This document shows, in pieces, positions 45,820 through 56,480 of a stretch of DNA of 64,000 bases (position 1 is the stretch's first letter; each line of letters starts with the position of its first letter). The notes under the pieces were generated by a model that searched no databases, was not told the DNA's origin, and was given only the letters and a program-made list of their open reading frames with translations. This DNA comes from Telopea speciosissima (lineage: Eukaryota > Streptophyta > Magnoliopsida > Proteales > Proteaceae): the NCBI RefSeq assembly GCF_018873765.1, contig NC_057923.1, forward strand, positions 7,576,413 through 7,640,412, read 5' to 3'. The translations under genes were made by a program, and so were the position numbers.

Positions 45820-46207
45820 TGTATTGTATGGAGAATCCCTTACAACTTGAGTCTTCTTCAAAATTAAAACTATTCTAGAACTTTAACAAAATAGAAACTA
45901 CGATCTGGAATGGTAGGACATCTGTCCAGCCTTTAAGAAAAACTACTAAAATAAAGAATGCAACTTACTAAAATAGAAACTAATGTATAGGCCTTAAATT
46001 CCTAATATTTGGGCTTATAGAATTTGGCTCATTACAAAAGTAAACCCAAAATAATAAACTCATGGCCCATATAACCCGTTGGACACTCAAATTTTAATAT
46101 ATTATTCCAATCCAATGGCCTGGTTTGCTGCTGGCCTTCATGTTCTTCTGAACTGCATCACTTTGCTTATTCATTACTTACTTTTTACAAACGTTGCTGT
46201 TTTCCAG

Positions 46208-46313
46208 ATTATTTTCCCTCAACGAAACATCTCTTTTTCGAAGTGAGGCACAAATTAAAGATAAAGTTTTGATAACCTTAAGCTGTGATCACTTCATTCG
46301 TCTATGGTGGAAG
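46208..46313 (+). CDS. F-box/WD40 exon 4
   Basis: After TTTCCAG the exon completes the split Arg and reads LFSLNETSLFRSEAQIKDK then VLITLSCDHFIRLWWK, ending at GTATAG. The last part is the W-W-containing end of the first WD40 blade. The exon survives between mobile elements on both sides. Confidence 0.85.
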
Positions 46314-46586
46314 GTATAGATTGCTATAATTTCTTCTTTTAATACAATGACAGTGATAAACCTTAAATATGTTGAAATTCATCATGGTTATACCATTTAA
46401 TCTCAGCCTTTCCGCTCTGATTTGTTCTTCAAACATGCCATAGCTATAATTGATTGTTCTAAACTAATTGGAGGCAAGGAATGGTTAATATTTTACCAAT
46501 TGCATAGTTACTCCACTTTGATTCCAAGGAGGTAATACTGAAATTCACCAATATGTCAAGAACTGAGTTATGTTTGGGCCTAGAAC

Positions 46587-46896
46587 CATAGTTCAATAAC
46601 TTCGAATATGTCGGTAGTTTCGACATGTCCGAGACGAAACAGGATGCGAAACGAAATAAGCACTGTTCCGCCGAAATTTCGCTCATTTCCATCAAAATTT
46701 CGGTTATCTCAGTCATATTTTGGTATTTCACTCATTTCGGTCTAAAAAATGCACTGCTTTATCGAAATTTCAGTCATTTCGTTTCAATATTTCGGTCGTT
46801 TGCCCCCCAAAATGGCCAAGCGCAACTCATGGAAAAAATAGGTCGGTGTTTCGGTGGTTTTGACCTAACCGAAACGAGACGAGTTTTCGAACCTTG
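46587..46896. mobile_element. hAT-type MITE with TTTCGAAATTTC motifs
   Basis: This 310-bp element has termini CATAGTTCAATAAC and the complement CAAGGTTCGAAAAC, with perfect 8-bp duplications CCTAGAAC (46579-46586, 46897-46904). The interior repeats 'cgaaatttcg', 'atttcggt' and complements. The same motifs surround the hAT transposase remnant at 61.6-62.7 kb. Confidence 0.8.
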
Positions 46897-46904
46897 CCTA
46901 GAAC

Positions 46905-48628
46905 TGGTTAATATCAACTAAGGCATGCTTAACTACCCACATTCTAGTTCAGCGGAGAGACCTTTGGCTGCATATGGTCATTGGTTATTTTCATTAATTG
47001 ATCTTCCAATAGCATAGTCTTAGCAATTAAATTTCTTTCTAGCTGCTTGGTAATGTAAAAGTCGACCTCGAACCAGGGAAACCAGCGGGAGATCGATTGC
47101 AGCCAGGATCAACACAATAAGGATCTATTAATGGTGTGCAATAGCAGCAAACCTTGAAGATGATTGGGAATTGAATTTGGTCTTCAAAGGGTTTCTTCAT
47201 AATAGTTTATTGCAGTCACAGAAACAGCACAGCAGTGTATGTTGAACAGGAAAAGGAGAAGAAGATAAAGAAGAGAAGGGGGAAGGGGGGGGTGTAGGGG
47301 AATGGCTCTCTCAGCCTGGGTCTCTCACCTACAGCTATCCAAGCTGTTGAAACATGGAATTTCTCCCATAACCGATGGCAACAAGGCCTGAAAATTCTGT
47401 TCTCCAATTCTGATCCTTCCTTACAATAGGGGGCCTATTAATAGCTAAGGCAAGCTTACAAAATAGAAAGTAGAAAATAGAAACTTCCTAAAATAGAAAC
47501 TAACTGAAAATATAAAGTAGGAAATATAAACTACTAAAACCTAACTAAAATTAAAAACTACTAGGCTTTATAGTTCAGCCACGTGCAAGAATAACTAAAA
47601 TAGAAACTAATAGATTTAGTAACTAAGTCCAAAATAAAATCAGGTCTTCAAGTCTTCTAGCAGCCGATCCTCTTTCTTGTAAAAGCTTGGATTCTCATGT
47701 GGTCCCCACCAAGGATCTTCTAATAATATTCTCAAAAATAGAAACTAGATCCTTGTCAAAAAAAAGGAAGCTAACTTGGTCTTCAATCTTCTAGAAGCTG
47801 TCCCATCGATTCTGGAGTGTCTTGCTGTCCAAGGCTTATAGAACAGAGGCACACATGATCTAAGTTGGGGCCCACTACACTGTGCACGTGAACAGTAACT
47901 TTGTTTTTGAAATCTGTTTTTGTCCTGGTCTTCATGCTTTGATCTGCATCACTTGGCGTGTAATATGTTCTGGTGCGTCTTCCCCCCCCCCCCCCCCTTT
48001 TCCCCCTCTTCCTTTGATACTTAGGTATTAGGTTCACTGCTTTAGGTATTAGCGGCATTTCTTTCAACCTGAATGATTTCAATTTTCAACCAATCCATAG
48101 TTTACAGTCGAGCTACCCTGGATATTATATAGGAAGTTTTGAATGAACAGAACCTTTTGTTTGAGATTTCATTGTCATTTTTTGTCTCTAAACAAATAAT
48201 TTAAGAATTAAAGTTGGAGGTATGACATTGTTCAATTCAGTTGACCTGAGTTACTCCCACCTTGTTTCCCTGTAGGGAACCCAAATTTATCAATATTTCA
48301 AAACATGGGTTTTCGTCTGGTATTGTTGTAACTTGGGCTGCACTTTTGTCTCCTGGTACTAGGACAGGCAATATCAGTAAGGTCTTGGTCATCTCCTAGA
48401 CAAGCTGGTGCACAGGGATGGCATTGGCCCTGGAGATGGTCTAAAGGAGATTTTCTTATATAGAACCTTTTATTTTATGATATCCATGTCATTTATTTTG
48501 TTTGAAAATTATTATTATGTGCTGTTTCTTGTCAAGACAAATATAATGCTGAATGCTGTTGACGGTGGCAATTGTTTTTTCATTATCCCATCTCCAGTAA
48601 TTCATTGTGCATGCATTTTTAATTGTAG
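46905..48628 (+). repeat. Intron 4, with dispersed LTR-like repeat, copy 2
   Basis: About 47040-47960 resembles 45080-46170 (tracts of 'aaaatagaaact', then 'gcatcactt'). A 16-base C run lies near 47983-47998. No coding sequence is seen up to the acceptor AATTGTAG before exon 5. Confidence 0.4.
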
Positions 48629-51253
48629 GACTGTTGCCAGCACTGTTTAAGAGGTCATAACGGCCCAGTTACGACTCTTTCAGATAAATTGCTAGGTGAC
48701 TGTAGTGGAAAAGTACTTGCAAGTGGAGGTGAAGATGGTACTGTTCGTCTTTGGTCCCTGACCTCAAGTGGCAAACGTGGTCAACGTGCTTTAAGAACTA
48801 CCTTTCATGGGCATGAGAAACCTGTCTCACTGTTGTCAGTTGCTGGGTATGAGATTTTCTCCTTATAGGAGTTTACTGGCTTCAGTTTTTTTATTTTTTG
48901 CAGCTAAGGAAGTTGAAGCTTAAATTCTTTAGTCTGCTGTTTATTCCATCCTTGAATCAAATATTCTTAAGATATGCCTATTCTACGTTCGTTAGCCAGA
49001 ATGTGTACCAGAAGGTTTGTTTGTTAAAGGGGGAATGAGACTTATAGGTTGTGTCATTATTCTTTTTACCATTGCTATTCTGAAAACCCAAATATTATGT
49101 TGTACATGTTTCATGTCAAAATTTACATTTAGTGGAGATACAAATAAATGTGAAACTGGTATTGCTCTCTGCTACTTCATACATACTTCTTATATTGATT
49201 TCTTGTGTTTCAATCTAGTGTTTTAAGGCATCAGTCTTTTCCTTCCACAGGCACAAAACCTCTCTCCTGGTGAGCATTTCAAAAGATGCAAAGGTGTGCT
49301 ACAGTTATCAGTAAAACCCTTGTTTTTTTTGGTATGAAATGTGTGCAAAATAGAATTTGTTAATCTCACCATAATTAGTTGGACTAACATTTTAGTTTGA
49401 TTGAGTGGTTTGGTATCTTCTGTTTGAAGGGAGTGAATAAATCTGATTTTTCCTTGCATTGTGGTATAGAATTTTAATTAAGTGAAAATTTTGTCCTGCA
49501 GAAACTGACAATATCTATAACATTTTTCATGAGTGAAAAAAAAGAAACCCAGAGGCCATCATGTTCGAAATTTTCCATTTGAGGCTATTCTGAAAGTTGC
49601 ACATGTTGATATAATAACCATATTATTCTTTATTCTGGTTTTGCAAATTGCCATAGCACCTTCACCTGGACAGTACAAACAGTTGAAGCATGTCTTGCTT
49701 TTTTTCATTCTTATAGAAGTATGACTAGTGATCTACCCCGCCCCCCGGCTTAAAATTTTTTTTTTCCTTTTGATTCTGAAGTTCTTGGAGCTATCCATGC
49801 AGTTGGTATTGGTTCATAGTATTTTTAATTATGATGTTGTAGAAACAAAATTGTTTTTTATCTACGCTTAATGCTTCACAATGCACAGTAAAGCCTGGGA
49901 GAACCCATGGAAAAACTACACTAGGCCTAGTAAAGTGTTATGCTTCACTATCTGCCACATGGCTGATAGTGGAGCATTAATTTCACCATGCATAGTGAAG
50001 CCTAGGAGGACTCAAATAAGAATTAATCAACCTAGATGAATTCTCATACTCTTGGGACCTTTTTTGAATTCTTCTACCCTGTACTTGATGGCTGTCTTAA
50101 ACATTTGTATTCAGCCAAAAAAAAATTTGTATACGATTCTTCTTGTTTGCTTCTTTATTGGGCTATTTCCTATGTAGGTGCGTATGTGGGATACGACTTT
50201 GTCATCTGCTGGTCGCTCCTCATCCTGTGTGGGAATGAATAGTGTGCTTGGAGCACCTGTGGGTATAAAATGCCATGAATCACTATGTTATATTGCTGCT
50301 GGTACTGCGGTTACAGCAATTGACCTGAGAACAACGCGAAGAGTTGTCACAGCAGCAATTCATCAGCCAAAACTCTACTCTTTTGAGATGCTGCCCTCTA
50401 AATCCCTCATCTGCACTGGTGGAATTGACAAGTAAGAGTTTCTTCTTTTTTTTTAAAATCCTTTTTCCTTTTGCAATTCTCTTCTTCAAAAGAAGGGGGT
50501 GGAGGAATACTATTTGTGGCCAAATGGTTTTTCAGACAGTGGAGCTTTCACCATTCTAAGAACTAAATATCTTTTCAGATCTTGTATATTTGTGCTCTGC
50601 ATAGAGAAGATACTGTTGGTTAGTGCTTGATATCTGTGCCCATATGAATCCCCAAGTATTTTTACTGAATTATTTGTAACTTATCCCATTTCCACCTTCT
50701 ATCATTCAATGTAGTTCCTTCAATTATCCAAATAATTAGATATTTTGATGGACATAACTTTTGTATCAATCACATAATGTTGGGCCGTAACATGCAAATG
50801 AAAATGAAATTGGGAATCTATGATTGGTTCATCAGAATTATCCATGTTTTTGTGTTGTGCAGAGTGATGCTGTGGGATATTAGGAAAACCCAAGAGAAAC
50901 CAGAACCTATGGCAGAGTTGGATGGGCATGTGGGTCCCGTATCACATCTACAAATTGATCCATATAAAATAATCAGTGGAGGGCCAGAAGATTTCTACGT
51001 GAAGGTTTGGGAGACTGATACTGGTGTGCAAATGAATTCTTTGGAATGTTGTATTCCTGATGAATCAGGCTCCGGAATTGGGTGCTCTGCCATGGCCGTT
51101 GATGGGTCTCGAATGGTAACTGGCAGCTGTGGTGTAGAACCTGGATCAGCATACTTTAGGGACTTCAGCAATGCTACTCATCCAATTGCTTCAAATGAGG
51201 ACGGCGTCTCTTCTAAGTATTGGGAGCTAGAAGTGCACTCTGGTCGCCAATGA
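48629..51253 (+). CDS. F-box/WD40 exons 5-8: WD40 propeller
   Basis: Exons 48629-48846, 49251-49293, 50178-50431 and 50863-51253 encode blades 2 to 7. Blade 2 is LRGHNGPVTTLSD...GGEDGTVRLWSL. Blade 3 is HGHEKPVSLLSV...ISKDAKVRMWD. Blades 4 and 5 are GTAVTAIDLRTTRRVV and TGGIDKVMLWDIRK. Blade 6 is LDGHVGPVSHLQID...SGGPEDFYVKVWETDTG. Blade 7 is AMAVDGSRMVTGSC...FRDFSNATHP. The protein ends HSGRQ at TGA 51251-51253. No stops are found, in contrast with exons 1 and 2. Confidence 0.9.
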
Positions 51254-51856
51254 CTGACTGCATGTTCAGCTTGCAAAGCTCAAGTCTTCTGATATATTTA
51301 TTGACCATACACATTGGTTTTAGACGAATGTTTATCTAGTTACTGATATGGTAGTGAAAAGCTAGAGTTTTTATCTTATTTTTTTTTTCGTTTTGTATAT
51401 GGTAACCGACTAGGATAATACTGTAAATGGATATATCAGATTGAATTAGAGCATATTTGTATTTCTTTAGTTGTTCCTTTCTTGTATGCTGAACTACTGC
51501 AGTTTTCATGAAATGGACAGTTAACTCTTACTGAAGATCTTGGTTACCCAAGTGCCAGTAGCTGTAATAGTGCATATGAAATTATTTGATCAAGGGGCCA
51601 CTAAACAAAGCCTGATTCTGAATGGTTGAGAAATCTGATTTGCAAACTGCAATTTTGGGGTATCTTTTTAGATTTCGGAATTAATTTCCAGGGATTTATT
51701 TCACTGCAGAGGAGCTAGCTTGAAAGAGTCTCAAGGGTTCAAATTATTTCACCTATAAAATAGAGGGTATAGACTGTAGACAATGATAAACAGAATTTGT
51801 GAGGGTAACATTTTTTAGTCCACTTGGGAATATACCAATCTAGGTATTTTCTAATG
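51254..51856 (+). other. 3'UTR and intergenic sequence after the WD40 gene
   Basis: T-rich sequence with several possible polyadenylation regions near 51370-51470. No repeat or ORF is recognised. Confidence 0.4.
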
Positions 51857-52060
51857 GGGAATAGTTCTCTGTCCGGGAGTATGGCTCCTGTGTCAGCACA
51901 AGGACCAATGAAAATGTGCGTGAAAGTACCAGTAATGGTGGGATTTTTGCCTTTCATGGGGGGGTAGGACGGTCATTCGCTGCTCCCGGTCATTCCCCCC
52001 TGAATGGCAGGCCCATGTGTCTGGGCGCAGGTTGCGCTACGGCACAGAGAACATCAGCCC
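51857..52060. mobile_element. Mutator-type MITE (CCCAGAC family)
   Basis: The left end GGGAATAGTTCTCTGTCCGG and right end CAGAGAACATCAGCCC are inverted copies. The interior has 'ggtcattcgctgc' and 'catgtgtctgggcgcagg'. Only TAATG is shared at the flanks, so the target duplication is unclear. Confidence 0.65.
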
Positions 52061-52065
52061 TAATG

Positions 52066-53307
52066 AAATGGATATTTTGGGCCACGTTCAAGAGTTTCTC
52101 TTATCAAAAATGCAAATATTTAAGGAAAATGACTAAAATGCCATTGGTGTGGTTTTTATTATTAAAAACCCAGTGCTAGAGGATAGGTGAAAATGACAAT
52201 TATTAAAAAAAAAATTTGCAAATTATTGCTAAGTGGACGCCACACTTGAAGCGATTTTTCAAACATATTTCTAACTAGATCAGTGCCCAATTTTCAAACT
52301 ATTAGATAGTGCTCGTGACAAAGCTTTCAAAAGATACCTAGTTTCTAAAAATCCTACGGATCAAAGGATATGATTTTTTCTTTAATTTTAGGGTAAAAAT
52401 GTCACAAAAAAAAAAAAAAAAAAAAAAAAAAGGAGAAGTTTTCATACACTGTTGCGTAAGGCGTGCATGTGAGAGGGTGGGAGTTTTGAGACATTACATA
52501 TGGGTGGGGGGTTTATGACTTTTCCAACTCTTTGTGAAAGGGAACACGACCGTACACGACCATGCATGCTTGCACGGCCATGTATGAAAACTTTGGCCAA
52601 AAAAAAATTTTGAGAAAATATTACAATATGGTTGTGGTGCCGCAGTGTCACTATGAGGCGATGGCCACTTGGTGCCACAGGTGGAGGGCTATTTTGGTCC
52701 TTTTATGAAATTTTCATCCCCTATAAATGGTCGACCCTCCAAAACCATACAGAAAACCCTGAGAACCCTTGATAGAGTTTTGGAGTATCCAGTAAAAATG
52801 TAGAAAAGTCCTCACTGCGGAAAAGACCTGTAGAATTGGGAACATCTCCTTGGTCTCAAACTAAATTCAATTGAAGGGGTAATTATTTATTTATTTCATT
52901 TCATTGTTAATTTTTGCCTTCCTTAAACCCTGACACAAAAGCGAATTTATTTTTACAATACTATGCTATAAAGATCAAACTGCTTTAATTTTTGACACAT
53001 TCTAAAGAATTGAATCAATTTTCCCTTATTTCCATTTGTGATAATACCATTGTTTTCTATAGAACAACTGGGATATACTAGTTTGCAATGAGTAGCGCAC
53101 CTCTGGTCCTTTCCGCCTTTCCAGGGGATACATCGGTCATTTCGCATGCGGCTATGTCTGAGCATAGATATACGCTGCGTTACGCGACCAAATGGCTTTC
53201 TTTCTCACCTTGTATTATTATTGTTTTTTTAATGACAACATAACCACATGTGGATAAGGGTTGTGTTGTGAATGGAAGTGTAAATGACGTTTTTGTTTTA
53301 TTTTAAT
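52066..53307. other. Intergenic DNA, mostly unrecognised
   Basis: A 26-base A run lies at 52406-52431. Around 53100-53170 there is a weak CCCAGAC-family core ('ggtcatttcgcatgcgg', 'tgtctgagcatag'). No gene is seen. Confidence 0.4.
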
Positions 53308-53315
53308 ACTTTTAT

Positions 53316-53471
53316 GGGAAGTAGTTTTCTGTGCGAAAATGTTGGCGTAGAGTCGGTCTCTCTTCTCTTCAAAACAAAGGGGCAGAGATGTCTTTTCATA
53401 TGAGGAAGCAAGAGAGAGAGACATGGGAGTGCTGGCATAGGTCACACTCCAGGACAGAGTTCTTTCTTCCT
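53316..53471. mobile_element. Mutator-type MITE (CCCAGAC family)
   Basis: Termini GGGAAGTAGTTTTCTGTG and CAGGACAGAGTTCTTTCTTC are inverted copies. ACTTTTAT flanks both sides (53308-53315, 53472-53479). The interior diverges from the other copies. Confidence 0.7.
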
Positions 53472-53737
53472 ACTTTTATTTTCCATTATACAAAAAACAT
53501 AACCTCATGTGATTGGGTTATCATCCAAAGTATTCATTATGTTACGCTATTTTAGTCTATACTAGTTCGATCACTTGTGTTATTATCTCGAGAGAGAGAT
53601 GGGTCTGCTAGTGGTATACAGTGTGTTAACACCTTATGTGTGTATCTCTCTTTCCCCCTTTCAAATGACTCACTTACCATTCAAAGGGATAAAAAAAGAG
53701 AGAAAGACACACATAGAGTGTTAATATACGACAATTT

Positions 53738-53912
53738 GGATCCTCTACTGCCCGGTAGGACTGTGCTACCCAGACACGGTGTTGCGTGCAATGTCCGCCT
53801 TACCCTTGCCCAAATGCCTTGCCCGAGTGGGGGTAAGGCGGTCATTGCACGTAGCACCGTGTCTGGGTAGCACGGTCCTGCCGGGCAGCTCGACGGTAGA
53901 GGATCTGGATCC
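53738..53912. mobile_element. Fold-back element with CCCAGACACGGTG core
   Basis: The 175 bp are nearly a perfect inverted repeat. 'gatcctctactgcccgg', 'gctacccagacacggtg' and 'gcaatgtccgccttaccc' on the left return inverted on the right with a few changes, around a short loop near 53825. The core resembles the CCCAGAC MITE family, but the ends (GATCCTCTAC) differ. It lies about 220 bp upstream of a TATA box. Confidence 0.75.
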
Positions 53913-54132
53913 AACATACGATATACCACTAGCATACCCAATCTGCAGGCCGTCAAGGTGCCCAACATGTATCATTTTCTCTCCTCCGCTCTGGAAAAGA
54001 CTCTCTTATCCTTCTGTGTTCATACCCAACCCTCTTTCTATTTTTTACAGTGGTAACATACCACAATTACCACATCCTTTGTGGCCTCAACATTTCACCA
54101 CTCATAAGTCCAAGAAAATTTGCAGTACTCTG

Positions 54133-54139
54133 TATATAA
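54133..54139 (+). promoter_or_regulatory. TATA box of membrane-protein gene
   Basis: TATATAA in the context 'ctgtatataacag' lies 308 bp before the start codon. It would put transcription start near 54165 and give a 5'UTR of about 280 bp. Confidence 0.5.
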
Positions 54140-54308
54140 CAGTTTTGCCCAAATCCAGCTTCCACGCTAGAGGTAACTATGTCAAGTCCTCCTCCGTGTC
54201 CGTGCCCGTGCCTGTGCGTGTGTTCTCCCTGTCCGTTTTCTCTCTGTCAAGAACAGGGACCGATCGTCTGATCCAATCTCTCTCCATATCTGTTTATCGA
54301 CTTTCAGG

Positions 54309-54346
54309 GAGTTGAGTTGAGTTGAGTTGAGTTGAGTTGAGTTGAG
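54309..54346. repeat. (GAGTT)n microsatellite in 5'UTR
   Basis: Seven uninterrupted GAGTT units followed by GAG lie in the predicted 5' leader, about 100 bp before the ATG. Confidence 0.9.
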
Positions 54347-54446
54347 CTGATGATGTTCATCTTTCTTCTCGGCAGAAACAAGTTCTTTCACACCGGCCAA
54401 CTTCAACCCTAAAACCCCAGAAAAACAGGAAACCCGAAAAAAAAAC

Positions 54447-56480
54447 ATGCCCTCTCTTAGAACAACCATCACCAGGGTCACAATTTTTCTGCTTCTCACC
54501 ATCTTCTTCCCCACCATCACCTTCTCATCTGTCACTGTTCCCATCTTAGGGCTGGATTCCTTCCTCACCCAACAATCCCGTCTCGACCCACAAGCCTCCA
54601 ATGACTCCTTCCTTTCTCTCTCTTCTTCCCTCAAGAAATCCCTCTCCCACCAATCCTTCGCTACCGTCTCTTCTCTCCTCTCCTCTCTCCTCTCCCTCGA
54701 AGTCTCTGTCTCCGTCAATGTCAAGCTCGTCGGCTCTTTCTCCACCAAGTCTCCGTCTCTCCTTTCCTCTTTCATTTCCGCCACTCACTTCTCCGATCAG
54801 TTCCATGTCATCGGTTCCCCCGACCCTCATCAACTCTCCATCAAACACTCCCTCCATTTCGATGCTTCTCCCTCTCCCTCCCTTGCTTCCCAGATCTTTG
54901 AATCTATTCGCTCTGAGATCGAAAAATCTCCATCCAGCCTCCGAAGTTCTCTTCACTCCGTTCCTTACTCCGTCGTAGATCGAATTGTTAAGCAGGATTT
55001 CGAGAAGGAGAAGCCCGTCGAAGGGGTTCACATTTACTTGCTCAATTTGAATTCTCAATCCAAACCCTACGCTTATACCTATGGCTTTGGGGATTCTTCC
55101 CCTGCTTTTACCAAATGCTTGGGCAATATTTGGACTGGGAAAGATCGGTACTTGTGGATTGATTTGGCTGCTGGACCGGTTGATTACGGCCCTGCTTTGT
55201 CTGGTGATGGTGTCCTTCCAGGTGGGGAATTTCATCCGTTGGCGACGATGCATGGTCGTCCCAAGTCTCAGAAATCATTGCTTGCGGATTTGGCGTCTTT
55301 GGTTTGGAGTGCCTATCAGGTTCTGTTGGTTCCTTCTTTGAGAATTCCGATTCCATTTGAGAATTCGCTCATAGTGCAGTTTATTCATGTTCATGGCTCT
55401 GAAGGTAAGGACATGCATGGATTAGACTGGAAATCGATTGAGAGAACGTTCATGGATGAGGTTAGTGACGGGGGTTTGTTGCTAGGGGATCAATCGTTGA
55501 GGTTTAGGACTTATGAGGTCGTGTTCTCGGAATGTTCGATCTGTTCATTTGCAATTTCACGCTCGATGAATTCGTACACTTCGAGATTCTTGTTTGAAAA
55601 TTATACATTGATTGTCAGCGAGTATTTGGACTCGAAGCGTTTGCATCAGATACTATCTGATTCCGCTGATCAGTTGAGGAAAGCGGCAGGGGTTCCTGAG
55701 GAGGATTTCGGTAGGATTCTTCCGGTATATGTGTTTGATTTGGACCTCAATAGGATGGTATTGCTTGATCGGTACCACCAGTCAGTTGCTTTTAGAGATA
55801 TGGTTATTGCAGTAAGAACAAGGAGTGGTCAGACTGTGAGTGATTATAGCTGTAATGGCCGTCATGTCATCACACAGACAAGGGAACTTGAGAGACCCCT
55901 CGTTGGTTCAATTCTTCAGAGTATGTGGGGAGTGTCACCAACCCATCTGTTGTGGAGCCCTAGACATAACAGTACTCTGATGGATTATACCTGGAGTGTT
56001 GGCCAGACTCCATTTGGGCCATTTTCGGAGATTTCATCTTTGTCATTTGTGCAGAAGGATGCAGCTCGGAGAAATGTTCTTCTGACATCTTTGAATTACA
56101 GTATTACAAGTGCAATTGATGTGCTTGACTCAATATCTGCATTTGGTGGAGACAGAAATATGCTTAAACAGAATAGACATGTTGAGTTTGTGCAGAGGTG
56201 GAATTTGTTTAAGTACAAATTAGATAAAGCTGTTTCTGCATTGTCTCATATGGATTATGAAATGGCTTTATATTACTTGAGGTCGTCTGACCATGATTTG
56301 TATTCACTCCACTCACTTGTTTACTATGCATCACAAGAACTTGAGGCCTCTCTTGTTTGCTTCAAGGATCCTCCATTTCCTTGGGCTTCAGTATCAGTGG
56401 CTGGGGTATGTTTTTGTTCTATCATCTATGCTTACTCCAAAAGAGAAATGCTCTTTAGAAACAAAAGAAAGCAGTTTTGA
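54447..56480 (+). CDS. Type I membrane protein of the DUF7906 / At3g28720-like family
   Basis: This is a single-exon gene of 677 codons with TGA at 56478-56480. Residues about 8-27 (TRVTIFLLLTIFFPTITFSS) form a signal peptide. A hydrophobic segment near residues 645-663 (ASVSVAGVCFCSIIYAY) is followed by a basic tail SKREMLFRNKRKQF, so the bulk faces the ER lumen or cell exterior. The lumenal part has a Ser/Leu-rich N-terminal region, a conserved centre (GNIWTGKDRYLWIDLAAGPV, YGPALSGDGVLPGGEFHPL) and several N-glycosylation sequons. By memory it matches the intronless Arabidopsis At3g28720 and its larger relative At5g58100, implicated in pollen exine formation. The biochemical role is unknown. 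The frame is intact and codon use is even. Confidence 0.85.
   Translation: MPSLRTTITRVTIFLLLTIFFPTITFSSVTVPILGLDSFLTQQSRLDPQASNDSFLSLSSSLKKSLSHQSFATVSSLLSSLLSLEVSVSVNVKLVGSFSTKSPSLLSSFISATHFSDQFHVIGSPDPHQLSIKHSLHFDASPSPSLASQIFESIRSEIEKSPSSLRSSLHSVPYSVVDRIVKQDFEKEKPVEGVHIYLLNLNSQSKPYAYTYGFGDSSPAFTKCLGNIWTGKDRYLWIDLAAGPVDYGPALSGDGVLPGGEFHPLATMHGRPKSQKSLLADLASLVWSAYQVLLVPSLRIPIPFENSLIVQFIHVHGSEGKDMHGLDWKSIERTFMDEVSDGGLLLGDQSLRFRTYEVVFSECSICSFAISRSMNSYTSRFLFENYTLIVSEYLDSKRLHQILSDSADQLRKAAGVPEEDFGRILPVYVFDLDLNRMVLLDRYHQSVAFRDMVIAVRTRSGQTVSDYSCNGRHVITQTRELERPLVGSILQSMWGVSPTHLLWSPRHNSTLMDYTWSVGQTPFGPFSEISSLSFVQKDAARRNVLLTSLNYSITSAIDVLDSISAFGGDRNMLKQNRHVEFVQRWNLFKYKLDKAVSALSHMDYEMALYYLRSSDHDLYSLHSLVYYASQELEASLVCFKDPPFPWASVSVAGVCFCSIIYAYSKREMLFRNKRKQF

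Larger units (their letters stand above)
45074..46207. repeat. Intron 3, right part: dispersed LTR-like repeat, copy 1
   Basis: Apart from the small elements inside it, this segment has 'aaaatagaaact' tracts and 'cttcatgttcttctgaactgcatcact', which resemble 'cttcatgctttgatctgcatcact' near 47930. The two stretches (about 45080-46170 and 47040-47960) probably derive from one LTR family. No ends are defined. Confidence 0.4.
19624..51253 (+). pseudogene. F-box/WD40-repeat protein gene, eight exons, two in-frame stops
   Basis: The locus resembles, from memory, the Arabidopsis F-box WD40 protein At3g52030. Such proteins act as SCF ubiquitin-ligase substrate receptors: the F-box binds the Skp1 adaptor and the WD40 propeller binds targets. 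Exons are 19624-19799, 26352-26538, 34878-34963, 46208-46313, 48629-48846, 49251-49293, 50178-50431 and 50863-51253. Together they are 1461 nt, an exact multiple of three (486 residues plus stop). All junctions are GT-AG with matching phase. Two in-frame stops are present: TAG at 19648-19650 in exon 1 and TGA at 26398-26400 in exon 2. Everything after exon 2 is open. Introns 1 to 3 (6.6, 8.3 and 11.2 kb) are swollen by mobile elements. Either it is a young pseudogene or the stops are sequence errors. Confidence 0.85.

Noticed and set aside
54182..55253. Long minus-strand ORFs opposite the membrane-protein gene
   Set aside because: They are shadows of the Ser/Leu-rich N-terminal coding region and the GAGTT microsatellite; no domain is present.
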